Assembly (NCBI GenBank): GCA_903789505.1
Contig: CAIFEU010000016.1
Coordinates: 3,338-19,235 of the forward strand
Source of the DNA: an uncultured Coriobacteriales bacterium
Lineage (GTDB): Bacteria > Actinomycetota > Coriobacteriia > Coriobacteriales > UMGS124
Length of the DNA stretch: 15,898 nt
Reading direction: 5' to 3'
Position 1 is the stretch's first letter, and each line of letters starts with the position of its first letter. The notes beneath the pieces were generated by a model, which was not told the DNA's origin, did not search any database, and worked only from the letters and a program-made list of their open reading frames with translations. Shown in pieces: positions 1-8,583 of this stretch. Made by a program: the position numbers and the translations under genes.

Positions 1-1
1 C

Positions 2-40
2 CCGCCCTCGGGCGGCGGGGCCCGTCCGCGTACGGATGGG
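2..40. other. Two adjacent hairpins at the window edge
   Basis: Two GC-rich inverted repeats follow each other. The first pairs 2-6 with 11-15 around CTCG. The second pairs 21-28 with 33-40 around CGTA, giving eight pairs with one G-T. There is no T run after either, so they could be a terminator tail of a gene outside the window or a leader structure. Nothing else is recognisable in 41-113. Confidence 0.35.
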
Positions 41-126
41 GGAGAGGTCCGGCGACGCGCGTCCCCGTCGTTCGCGGGGGCGCCGTCGGGGTCTTGGCTC
101 GACGGCATTGCCTGGGAGGAGGCATC

Positions 127-921
127 TTGGTCTACGTGACCGGCGACGTGCACGGGTACTTCGGCCGCATCGGCAGGTTCTGCTGCAGCGCCGGCACCAC
201 GCGCGACGACGTCTTGGTAGTCCTGGGCGACCACTGCCTGAACTTCTGGGGCGACTCCGCCGACGACGAGCTCAAGCGGCGCGTCTCGCGCTTCCCGGTC
301 ACGATGCTGCTCGTACATGGCAACCATGAGATGCGCCCTACCGAGCGGCTCGGGTATCACGAGCGCCCCTGGCGCGGAGGCGTCGTCTACGTCCAGGACC
401 GCTACCCCTCCCTGCTGTTTGCCAAGGACGGCTCGGTGTTCGACCTGGAGGGCTCCACGTGCCTGGTCGCGGGCGGTGCCTACTCGATCGACAAGGAGTT
501 CAGACTCGCCGACGGCAGACGCTGGTTCGCCGACGAGCAGCCGGGCGCTGTCGAGCGAGCCAACGTCGAGCGCGCCTGCGAGCGGGCGGGCTGGAGGGTC
601 GATTACGTCTTCTCGCACACCTGCCCCATAGAGCGTCGGCCGACCGACGTGTTCCTTGCCCGCGTCAACCAGAGGGAGGTCGACACCTCCACCGAGGAGT
701 GGCTCTCGGGCATCGCCGAGCGTCTCACCTATCGGCGATGGCTCCACGGCCACTTCCATGTTGACCGCCGTGTCGACGACGACATGTGGACGCTGTTCAG
801 GGACGTCATCGAGCTCGACGGCGGGCGCAAGGTCTACGACGCCGAGGCCGACGCCGCCTTTTGCGGCGAAATATCGCCCGCTACCCCCGCGAGCGTTGCT
901 TCGGGATTTTCGCTTCGCTAA
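127..921 (+). CDS. Calcineurin-like metallophosphoesterase
   Basis: This 264-residue protein carries the ordered metal-binding motifs of calcineurin-like phosphoesterases: GDVHG (D7, H9), a GD box (D35), GNHE (N66, H67), a lone histidine in FSHTCP (H164) and GHFH (H209, H211). The family uses a two-metal centre to cleave phosphomono- or diesters; the substrate here cannot be told. No signal peptide or membrane segment is visible, so it should be cytoplasmic. I chose the TTG at 127 because GGGAGGAGG lies just upstream at 114-122 and the first strand then begins directly with MVYVTGDVHG. An earlier TTG at 94 would place the GGAGGAGG inside the gene. The residues after about 242 look like a disordered tail. 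The second motif reads GDHCLNFWG, less usual than GDxxDxG. The gene ends 170 bp before pgk, which has its own likely promoter. Confidence 0.85.
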   Translation: MVYVTGDVHGYFGRIGRFCCSAGTTRDDVLVVLGDHCLNFWGDSADDELKRRVSRFPVTMLLVHGNHEMRPTERLGYHERPWRGGVVYVQDRYPSLLFAKDGSVFDLEGSTCLVAGGAYSIDKEFRLADGRRWFADEQPGAVERANVERACERAGWRVDYVFSHTCPIERRPTDVFLARVNQREVDTSTEEWLSGIAERLTYRRWLHGHFHVDRRVDDDMWTLFRDVIELDGGRKVYDAEADAAFCGEISPATPASVASGFSLR

Positions 922-927
922 GGTCTG

Positions 928-933
928 TATGAT
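928..933 (+). promoter_or_regulatory. Candidate pgk promoter (-10 box)
   Basis: TATGAT at 928-933 lies just after the metallophosphoesterase stop and about 160 nt before pgk. The -35 region (GATTTT at 905-910, spacer 17) is poor, so this is a candidate only. The leader between it and pgk is GC-rich and has no coding potential on the plus strand. Confidence 0.3.
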
Positions 934-1091
934 TCATCGTCCAAGGTGCGCATCCGGTCAGTTCGGGGGTGCGTGCCCCTGTTCGCGTGTCCCGGCCCGG
1001 GTGATGCGGCGTCCCGCCATGACGGGGGTCGCCCGCCGCCCCGGAATCGCAGCCCGTCCGCTCGCGGGCGAGCGTCCTCGAAAGGAGTCCC

Positions 1092-2274
<1,183 letters not shown>

Positions 2275-2285
<11 letters not shown>

Positions 2286-3087
2286 GCGCCCGTTGCCGGC
2301 GAACGACGACGGCAGGCTGCTGATCGCCGGCAACTGGAAGATGAACAAGACCTATACGCAGGCGGTCAACCTCGCACAGGAAATCAGCGACCGCGCGCGC
2401 AGGGAGTGGGCGTCGGTCGCCGACGTCGTCCTGATCCCGCCGTTCACCGCGCTTCGCGGCGTGAGCAACGTGATCGCGTTCGACCGCTCCTTCCTGCGGG
2501 TCGGGGCGCAGGACTGCAGCCCGCACCAGCAGGGGGCCTTCACCGGGCAGATCAGCGTCGATATGCTCACCGACCTGGACTGCGCCTACTGCATCGTGGG
2601 CCACTCGGAGCGTCGCGGCCTGCTCGGCGAGACCGACGCCGACGTCGCCGCGAAGGCCGCCGCCCTGGAGGCGGCGGGCGTGACGCCGATCGTGTGCGTG
2701 GGGGAGGACCGGGAGGTCTACGACCGCGGTGCGACCGTCGAGCACGTCGTCGCCCAGGTCGCGGGATCGCTCGGGGGAGTCGACATCTCGACGGGCGGGA
2801 TTGCGGTCGCCTACGAGCCGATCTGGGCAATCGGCACCGGCCTGGTGGCGGCGCCCGACCACGCCCAGCGCGTCGCGCGCGCGATTCGCGAGCGGCTCGC
2901 GAGCATGTACGGCGACCAGCAGGCCCGGCGGGCGCGCGTGCTGTACGGGGGCAGCGTCAAACCCGGCAACGTCGCCGCCTTCATCGCCTGCCCTGACATC
3001 GACGGCGCCCTGGTGGGCGGGGCGTCGCTGAAGGCGGACGACTTCTGCTCCATCGTCACCAACGCCTGCGACGCGGCGCGCGCATAG
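2275..3087 (+). CDS. tpiA: Triosephosphate isomerase
   Basis: This is the TIM-barrel enzyme that interconverts dihydroxyacetone phosphate and glyceraldehyde 3-phosphate. The catalytic set is complete: N20 and K22 in GNWKMNK, H110 in GHSERR, E181 in YEPIWAIGTG, and the phosphate loop YGGSVKPGN (G225-S227). At 270 residues it is slightly longer than the usual 250, because about 14 residues precede the first strand. The ATG at 2275 sits within the pgk reading frame, 11 bases before the pgk stop ends; a TTG at 2293 would give a more typical N terminus and cannot be excluded. A strong hairpin terminator follows 37 bases after the stop. Confidence 0.97.
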
Positions 3088-3124
3088 CCTCGCTCCCCGC
3101 ATCTTCGCCCGCTGTGACACCTTT

Positions 3125-3164
3125 GCGGCGCCGCCCTTTCTCTGCGGGCGGCGCCGCTTTCTTT
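3125..3164 (+). terminator. Rho-independent terminator after tpiA
   Basis: A perfect 12-bp stem pairs 3125-3136 with 3146-3157 around a 9-nt loop and is followed by TTTCTTT. The T-rich side lies only on the plus strand, so it ends the pgk-tpiA unit. The convergent transporter gene stops just beyond it and may also run into the stem. Confidence 0.88.
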
Positions 3165-3173
3165 CCGCCGGGG

Positions 3174-4673
3174 CTATGCCGCCTGCTCGTCCCCGAACGC
3201 CCGGGACAGGCTCTGCTCGGGAGGCTTTCTGGTGAACAGGCTCACCACGGGCACGATGACGAACCCCGCCACCATCGCCACCGCACCGGCGACGATGGAG
3301 GACCCCGCGAAGCCGAGGAACATGTTGAGCACCGTGAACCCGACACCGAACGCGAAGCACGCCCATGCGCCTGCCGCGGTCGCGCCCTTCCAGTACAGGC
3401 CGTAGAAGAACGGCGCCAGGAAGGCCCCCGCAAGGGCGCCCCATGAGATGCCCATCAGCTGGGCGATGAAGGTGCTCGACGAGTTGTACTGCACCAGGGC
3501 GATGACCGCCGACAGCGCCACGAACACCACGACGAGCCCGCGCATGGTGCGCACCGACGTCCGCTCGTCGACCTTGCGCATGACCGTGGTGCACAGGAAG
3601 TCGAGCGTGAGCGAGGAGCTCGAAGTCAGAACCAGGGACGACAGCGTGCTCATCGACGCGGACAGCACCAGGACCACGACGATTCCGATCAGCACGTCGG
3701 GCACCGTCGAGAGCATCGTCGGCACGATCGAGTCGTAGGCGGGCGTACCGTCGGCGAGGTACGTCACCCGGTCCGCGTACAGCCTGCCGAACCCTCCCAG
3801 GAAGTAGCTGCCCCCTGCCACGACGAGGGCGAACAGCGTGCTGATGACCGTACCGCGCCTGATCGCCGCGTCGTCGCGGATGGCGTAGAACTTCTGGACC
3901 ATCTGCGGGAGTCCCCAGGTGCCCAGCGAGGTCAGCACGACGACGCTGAGCAAGCCGGCGGCATCGGGGCCGAACAGGGAGGTGAGGCTGCCGGCGGTGA
4001 CCCCCTGCGCGGGGTCCTCGACCGTCGAAAGCGTCTGCACCGCGGCGCCGAGCCCGCCGTTGGCGTCGAGCACCGCCACGATCACGGCGACAATCGAGAC
4101 CAGCATGATGACCCCCTGCACGGCGTCGTTGAGCACGGTGGCGCGATACCCGCCCAGCACCACGTAGACGCAGGTCACGGCTGCCATGCCGACGATGCAG
4201 ACCTCATAGGGCAGCCCGAACGCCATGTAGAACAGGCGTGAGAGGCCGTTGTAGACGGAGGCGGTGTAGGGGACGAGGAACACGAAGATGATCAGGGCGG
4301 CGGCGATGCGCAGCCCCCTGCTGGCGTATCGCTGCCCGAAGAACTCCGGCATGGTCTGGGCGCCGATGGCGCGCGTCATCCGTCGGGTGCGCGGCCCGAG
4401 GACGACCCATGCGAGGAGGCTCCCCACCACCGCGTTGCCGATGCCGACCCACGTCGCCGACATGCCGTACTTCCAGCCGAACTGCCCGGCGTACCCGATG
4501 AAGATGACCGCCGAGAAGTACGACGTCCCGTAAGCGAACGCCGTCAGCCACGAGCCGACGTTTCGTCCCCCGAGGACAAAGCCGTCGACGCTCCGCGCCT
4601 GCCCGCGGCACCACACCCCAATCGCAACGGTCACGACCACGAACAGGACAAGCATGCCGACCTTGACCGCCAT
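3174..4673 (-). CDS. Sodium/solute symporter (SSS family)
   Basis: The 499-residue protein is almost wholly hydrophobic, with about 13 predicted membrane helices, the usual size and layout of the solute:sodium symporter family (the PutP/PanF group). Family-like segments include the N-terminal helix followed by DGFVLGGRNVGSWLTAFAY, the GYAGQFGWKYG stretch and the QMVQKFYAIRDD loop. It should import a small organic solute together with sodium across the cytoplasmic membrane. Family membership alone does not give the substrate. The T-box leader upstream, with a UAC specifier, points to tyrosine or a related amino acid or precursor. The ATG at 4673 was chosen because GAGGAGGG lies just upstream and the helix begins at once; an upstream in-frame start would extend translation into the leader hairpin. 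The gene converges on tpiA. Confidence 0.88.
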   Translation of the reverse strand: MAVKVGMLVLFVVVTVAIGVWCRGQARSVDGFVLGGRNVGSWLTAFAYGTSYFSAVIFIGYAGQFGWKYGMSATWVGIGNAVVGSLLAWVVLGPRTRRMTRAIGAQTMPEFFGQRYASRGLRIAAALIIFVFLVPYTASVYNGLSRLFYMAFGLPYEVCIVGMAAVTCVYVVLGGYRATVLNDAVQGVIMLVSIVAVIVAVLDANGGLGAAVQTLSTVEDPAQGVTAGSLTSLFGPDAAGLLSVVVLTSLGTWGLPQMVQKFYAIRDDAAIRRGTVISTLFALVVAGGSYFLGGFGRLYADRVTYLADGTPAYDSIVPTMLSTVPDVLIGIVVVLVLSASMSTLSSLVLTSSSSLTLDFLCTTVMRKVDERTSVRTMRGLVVVFVALSAVIALVQYNSSSTFIAQLMGISWGALAGAFLAPFFYGLYWKGATAAGAWACFAFGVGFTVLNMFLGFAGSSIVAGAVAMVAGFVIVPVVSLFTRKPPEQSLSRAFGDEQAA

Positions 4674-4677
4674 GCGT

Positions 4678-4726
4678 CCCTCCTCTCCGCCCGGGTTGCG
4701 CCCGGGACCGTCCGTGCGAGGGAGGG
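4678..4726 (-). promoter_or_regulatory. Hairpin able to mask the transporter ribosome binding site
   Basis: On the minus strand, CCCTCCCTC (4726-4718) can pair with GAGAGGAGGG (4687-4678), the Shine-Dalgarno region of the transporter gene, giving nine pairs with one bulged A. Inside it a second stem forms between CCCGGG at 4706-4701 and CCCGGG at 4695-4690. Such a structure would block ribosome loading. This suggests translational control in addition to, or instead of, the terminator-like hairpin further upstream. Confidence 0.5.
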
Positions 4727-4762
4727 GCCGCCTGGCCGCAGGGCCAGTGACGGACACGAAGC

Positions 4763-4801
4763 GGCCCGCCCTCCCGACTGTCTCTGTCTGGAGGGCGGGC
4801 C
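4763..4801 (-). terminator. T-box leader terminator-like hairpin
   Basis: A perfect 12-bp stem (GGCCCGCCCTCC paired with GGAGGGCGGGCC) encloses 15 bases, about 90 nt before the transporter start. It lies 19 nt after the T-box element. The downstream bases are GCTTCGT rather than a real T run, so it is a weak intrinsic terminator by sequence. Confidence 0.6.
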
Positions 4802-5099
4802 TGCGCGGTGACGCTGGGCTCGCGGTACCACCTCCGTTTGCCGACCGCCTCGCGGCTGTCGGCCTTTGGGGCTGCCGGGCGTTCCCGCTCGCGCTCCTTG
4901 CGCGCTTGCGCTCGAGGCGGGGGGCGTACCCGAGAGTCTGCGCGCTGACGGGCGCACCCGGCGCAGCCTATGTGGCGCCATCCCGAGGGGGCGCCGTTCG
5001 GTGCGCGGCTCGCGGGGCGTATTCGGGTGCGGAGGTGTCTGCGCCTCTCAGCTGCCGGCAGCTCTCTGTAGTCCTTCCGCACCGTACTGGTCCCCGGTC
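4763..5099 (-). promoter_or_regulatory. T-box riboswitch, specifier UAC (tyrosine)
   Basis: The conserved T-box GGTGGTACCGCG is at 4832-4821 on the minus strand. Upstream, a Stem I can be drawn: CGGGG (5096-5092) pairs with CCCCG (5017-5013), and GTGCGGA (5082-5076 region) pairs with TCCGCAC (5033-5027). The internal loop between these helices has AGTA (5088-5085) on its 5' side and GAA-TAC-G on its 3' side, the canonical specifier loop layout, with TAC at 5021-5019. AGAGAG (5067-5062 region) and a CTGAGAG segment flank the apical hairpin as in other T-boxes. The T-box TGGT would pair with an ACCA end, matching the discriminator A of tRNA-Tyr. Uncharged tRNA-Tyr should therefore raise expression of the symporter. 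Confidence 0.85.
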
Positions 5100-5132
5100 A
5101 CGGCCTTTGGTGGGGCTCTGCGGTTGGCGGGA

Positions 5133-5162
5133 ACTATAGCCGTGTCCTCGCCGTTCGGTCAA
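5133..5162 (-). promoter_or_regulatory. Sigma-70-type promoter of the T-box leader
   Basis: On the minus strand TTGACC (5162-5157) and TATAGT (5138-5133) are 18 bases apart. Transcription would start near 5126, about 27 nt before Stem I of the T-box, which fits well. Confidence 0.75.
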
Positions 5163-5286
5163 GACGCGTTTCGGCAGGAGGAGGCGTGTCCGGGACGTGC
5201 CCCCGTCTGGGCGCGGAGTCTTCGCGGCGTTTCTTGCGCTTTTCACGAATCGGGGGAGCGTGCGCTTCTCAAATGCGCCGATGCGA

Positions 5287-5314
5287 CATAATCTCTAAAG
5301 CTGGACATCTTTAG
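5287..5314 (+). promoter_or_regulatory. Candidate secG promoter and start-site inverted repeat
   Basis: CATAAT at 5287-5292 resembles a -10 box, but no good -35 is visible 16-18 bases upstream. It is followed at once by CTAAAG (5295-5300) and CTTTAG (5309-5314), an inverted repeat across the expected start site. This could be an operator or a 5' leader hairpin. Confidence 0.3.
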
Positions 5315-5366
5315 GTGGTCGTTCCGCGCACGCGCGAGGCGGCTGTGACCGAGCTAGGAGATCGCT

Positions 5367-5618
5367 TTGACGGCTTTGCTTGTTATCCTCACGATTCTGT
5401 GGTTCCTGTCGGGCATCGCGCTGGTCATCCTCATCCTGATGCACTCCGGCAAGGGCACCGGCGTTTCCGAGATGATTGCGGGCAGCATGTACTCGAGCAC
5501 CGGCGGAACGGGCACGATCGAGAAGAACCTGGACAAGCTCACGGTCATCTGCGCGATTATCTTCGTTGCCCTGCTGCTCGTGTTCATGCTGATCTTCCCG
5601 CTCGGCTCGATTGGCTAG
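5367..5618 (+). CDS. secG: Preprotein translocase subunit SecG
   Basis: The 83-residue protein has the SecG architecture: an N-terminal membrane helix (about residues 3-24), a short cytoplasmic loop starting MHSGKGTG, a Gly/Ser/Thr-rich connector with SMYSSTGGTGT, and a second helix (about 56-76). SecG sits beside SecYE in the plasma membrane and helps SecA-driven protein export. It starts with TTG at 5367, six bases after AGGAG (5356-5360); no ATG is available in frame at this end. The gene stands alone, 106 bp before tRNA-Leu, and no terminator is seen between them. Confidence 0.93.
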   Translation: MTALLVILTILWFLSGIALVILILMHSGKGTGVSEMIAGSMYSSTGGTGTIEKNLDKLTVICAIIFVALLLVFMLIFPLGSIG

Positions 5619-5626
5619 CGGTTCGC

Positions 5627-5694
5627 GGGGTTGCAGCGGGGTTGTGGAGAAGGGGTTGACGAAAAAGTATTCCCCAATCCCCCTTGCCAACCCC
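5627..5694 (+). repeat. Three direct and one inverted GGGGTTG copies
   Basis: GGGGTTG occurs at 5627-5633, 5638-5644 and 5652-5658, and its reverse complement CAACCCC at 5688-5694, inside the tRNA-Leu promoter region. The copies lie between the secG stop and the tRNA -10 box. They could fold as a hairpin or serve as binding sites; the role is unknown. Confidence 0.45.
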
Positions 5695-5711
5695 AAAGGC
5701 AATGCTATTAT
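5684..5711 (+). promoter_or_regulatory. Promoter of tRNA-Leu
   Basis: TTGCCA (5684-5689) and TATTAT (5706-5711) are 16 bases apart. The start site would fall a few bases before the mature tRNA 5' end at 5724. Confidence 0.6.
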
Positions 5712-5723
5712 TGCCTAGTGCTT

Positions 5724-5814
5724 GTCGGAGTGGCGGAATTGGCAGACGCGCTAGCTTGAGGTGCTAGTGACCAATTATTCGGTCTTGCGGGTTCAAGTCC
5801 CGCCTCCGACACCA
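5724..5814 (+). tRNA. tRNA-Leu(GAG)
   Basis: The acceptor stem GTCGGAG pairs with CTCCGAC at 5804-5810, followed by A and an encoded CCA. The anticodon stem CTAGC/GCTAG encloses TTGAGGT, giving anticodon GAG for CTC/CTT codons. A long variable arm is present, as expected of a class II leucine tRNA, and the T loop reads GGTTCAAGTCC. Confidence 0.97.
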
Positions 5815-5825
5815 TCGGAACTTCA

Positions 5826-5849
5826 AGGGCCTCTTCGGAGGTCCTTTTT
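5826..5849 (+). terminator. Terminator after tRNA-Leu
   Basis: An 8-bp stem (5826-5833 with 5838-5845, one G-T pair) closed by a TTCG tetraloop runs into five T. It lies about 40 bases before the start chosen for the phosphatase gene. Confidence 0.85.
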
Positions 5850-5889
5850 CGTATCTGGCCCCCATCGGCCCAAGGCGGTGACGGCTGCG

Positions 5890-8316
5890 GTGACCCAGGC
5901 TGCGATTGACGGCATTCCTGACGAGGGGCGTCGCGACAGCGCCGAGGCGTTCTCCATCCTCGATGAGGCGGTGTGCGTCTTCGACTCCGGGGGAAAGGTC
6001 ATCTCGGCGAATGCGCCCATGCGCTCTCTTCTGGGGGTTCCTAGCCAGCGCGACCTGGTGGGCCGCGATGTCCGCGACCTGTTCTTCGACGGCGACCTGG
6101 AGCGCGTCGGCTCCGGCGACCTCCCGTTCCCGGACGACGCGTCCTCGACGATGGTGATGGCGCGCCTGCAGGACGGCTCGCTCGCGCCCGTGGTGGTGCG
6201 CTGTCAGCGCGTCTCTCCCGATTCGCTGGGCGTCGGGCCCAAGGGCGGGCGGGGCGCGTGCCTGCTCGTGGCGCGCGATGCCCAGAGCGTCCACGGCGAC
6301 AAGCGCTCGCAGATGCGCCTCCTCGACGAGCTGCGCCGCTCAAACGAGCGGCTGCGCGGCGTCCTGTCGATCATCTCGACCTCCACGCTCGATATCGAGT
6401 CGTTCGGGGAGTTCAGCGACAAGGTCACCAACCAGCTCCAGAGCGTCTTCGCGGCGGACGCGGTGCTGCTCTACCTCACCGAGGGGACGGGCTTCAGGCT
6501 CTACGGCGCGTCTCAGGGCTATGACCGCCTCGGTGTCGACGTCTCGTTCGTCGCCCAGGGGTACGGCGTCGCCTCCCTGGTCACGCGGTCGCGTCGCTCG
6601 ATGCGCCTGCGCCTGGTGAGCCCGCCGCGCGGCAACGAGGGCGCCGTGATGGTCGACCTGGACACCGACACGCGCTTCAGGGTCAGCTCCCCGCTGTTCC
6701 GCAGGGTCTCGACGCTGGTCGCGACGCCGGTCTTCTCGTATGACCGCGTCATGGCGGTGATCATGGTGTGTTGGACGAGCCCCACCGTCGTCGAGCCCTC
6801 GTCGCTGTCGCTTCTGGACACCGTCGCGGACTACCTGTCGATGGAGTTCGCGACTGCGGTGTCGCAGTTCCAGCAGTCCCGTCGCCTCGAGCTCTCCCAG
6901 ATGATCGACGACGTTCGCGAGCTGATTCACGACCGGGAGACGCTCAACGACACGCTCGCGACGCAGATCTCGCGCATGGTCGTCAAGGCGATTCCCGCGC
7001 ACTCCATCCTGCTGTGGGACAACCCCTGGACGTCGGTCGTGACGGCGCGGGCTCTCGACGAGGACTTCCTGCGGTCCGACCCCCAGCTGCCACAGGGCGA
7101 GGCGGCTGCGGCCGCGAAGCCACGTGTCGCCTCGGGCCAGGTGGGGCCCGGGTCCTCGCCCGACGCCCCCGTTGGCGGGCAGGGCGTCCCCTCGGGCCCC
7201 ACGGCGTCGGGGGCGGGGCAGCAGGGGTCGCAGACGACGGCGATCACGGGCGCGTTCCGCGACGGAATCGGCTTCCCGCTCACGTTCGAGGAGATGTTCT
7301 CCGGCGACGAGAGCTTCCGCACGGTGGGGGAGGGGGACCCTGTCGGCACGTGGGCGGGACGCCACACCGACCTCATGGGCGGCTTCGCGGTCAGGCTCAC
7401 GTCGCCGGCGGTCGCGGGGGAGTCGCCCCAGTTCGCCCTGCTGCTGATGCGCAGCCGCGTCGAGCCCCCGTTCGACGAGATGGAGGCGGAGTACGCGCGC
7501 AAGGTCGGCGCGATGCTGCTTCGCGCCCTGGACGACGAACGCGAGCGCGTCGCGGACACGCACATCGCGCAGACGCTCCAGAGCGGTCTGCGCAACGAGC
7601 TCCCCGACGTCCCCGGGCTCACGACCGAGTCGCTGTACCTCTCCGCGACCGCGTCGGCAGTCGTCGGCGGCGACTTCTTCGACCTGTACACGCTGCCCGA
7701 CGACCGCGTGGTGGTCATCATCGGGGACGTCTCCGGCAAGGGGGTGGAGGCGGCGGCCATGGCGTCGCTGGTCAAGACCGCGCTCGCCGCTTATGCTTGG
7801 GACGGTCTGGGTCCCTCGGAGATCTGCTCCGCCGTCAACAACATGGTCACCAACTTCTCCCGCGCGGAGACGTTCGCGAGCCTGTTGGTCATGTTCGTCG
7901 ACTTCAACGCCCGCCAGGTCACGTACTGCTCCGCCGGCCACCCGCCTGCGATGCTGGTGCGCCACCCCCACGCCGACCATGCCGAGCTGGAGCTGCTCTC
8001 GACGCAGTCGCCGGTCATCGGGGCGATGGAGGACATGGCGTACGACGACGGGTCGTTCGTCTACGACGTCGGGGACGTGATGTTTCTCTACACCGACGGC
8101 ACCACCGAGGCGCGCTCGCCCGACGGCTCGTTCTTCGGCGAGGACCTCCTGCGTGAGACCGTGCTGAGGGCGAGCCGCATAGACATCCATTCGATGCCCG
8201 AGGCGATTCTGGGCGAGGTCGCGAACTTCGCGCAGGGCAACCTCCACGATGACATAGCGATGGTCGCTGTGCGCTTTGACGAGCCGCCCTCGCCGGCGCG
8301 GGGAAGCCGGGCGTAG
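5890..8316 (+). CDS. PAS/GAF sensor with SpoIIE/RsbU-type PP2C phosphatase
   Basis: About 808 residues. A PAS-like domain spans roughly 19-120, then a short helical linker (LDELRRSNERL), a GAF-like domain (about 155-325), a second GAF-like region (about 340-545) interrupted by a Gly/Ala/Pro/Ser/Gln-rich stretch (about 399-454), and a C-terminal PP2C domain of the SpoIIE/RsbU group. Metal-binding motifs are intact: GGDFFD (593-598), GDVSGKG (612-618), AGHPP (682-686), YTDGTTE (from 734) and DDIAMV (from 787). Such enzymes dephosphorylate phosphoserine on STAS antagonist proteins; the next gene encodes such a domain, the likely substrate. No membrane helix is seen, so sensing is cytoplasmic, by an unknown ligand. 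The start is uncertain: GTG 5890 has AAGGCGG eleven bases before it; GTG 5878 is an alternative. No promoter is evident between the tRNA-Leu terminator and the start. Confidence 0.88.
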   Translation: MTQAAIDGIPDEGRRDSAEAFSILDEAVCVFDSGGKVISANAPMRSLLGVPSQRDLVGRDVRDLFFDGDLERVGSGDLPFPDDASSTMVMARLQDGSLAPVVVRCQRVSPDSLGVGPKGGRGACLLVARDAQSVHGDKRSQMRLLDELRRSNERLRGVLSIISTSTLDIESFGEFSDKVTNQLQSVFAADAVLLYLTEGTGFRLYGASQGYDRLGVDVSFVAQGYGVASLVTRSRRSMRLRLVSPPRGNEGAVMVDLDTDTRFRVSSPLFRRVSTLVATPVFSYDRVMAVIMVCWTSPTVVEPSSLSLLDTVADYLSMEFATAVSQFQQSRRLELSQMIDDVRELIHDRETLNDTLATQISRMVVKAIPAHSILLWDNPWTSVVTARALDEDFLRSDPQLPQGEAAAAAKPRVASGQVGPGSSPDAPVGGQGVPSGPTASGAGQQGSQTTAITGAFRDGIGFPLTFEEMFSGDESFRTVGEGDPVGTWAGRHTDLMGGFAVRLTSPAVAGESPQFALLLMRSRVEPPFDEMEAEYARKVGAMLLRALDDERERVADTHIAQTLQSGLRNELPDVPGLTTESLYLSATASAVVGGDFFDLYTLPDDRVVVIIGDVSGKGVEAAAMASLVKTALAAYAWDGLGPSEICSAVNNMVTNFSRAETFASLLVMFVDFNARQVTYCSAGHPPAMLVRHPHADHAELELLSTQSPVIGAMEDMAYDDGSFVYDVGDVMFLYTDGTTEARSPDGSFFGEDLLRETVLRASRIDIHSMPEAILGEVANFAQGNLHDDIAMVAVRFDEPPSPARGSRA

Positions 8317-8583
8317 CGTTCCGCGGACACGCCCCCGACCGATGGCGGATCTCCGCACGCGAGTCCGGCGGCGTGCCGTTCCGCGGGCATCCCTCGCGGC
8401 GCGGGATGGGCGCGCGGCGAATCGATGCGGGCGTGCGTTTCGAATCCCCCGACGCGGGGAATCATGAGGGGAGCGCCATCGTCGGGCGGGTCCCGGCGCC
8501 GGCGCGCATCCCGCCCCGCTGCTCGCGGGCGGCGTCATCGTCGGTCGGCGCATGCGCGCCAGAGTCACGAGAGGCATCCCATC

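Noticed and set aside
4204..5082. Open frame of 292 codons over the symporter leader, minus strand
   Set aside because: It covers the T-box leader and the first part of the symporter in another frame; the RNA features explain the sequence better.
8317..8390. CGTTCCGCGG repeated after the phosphatase gene
   Set aside because: Two short GC-rich copies without further pattern; likely chance in this composition.
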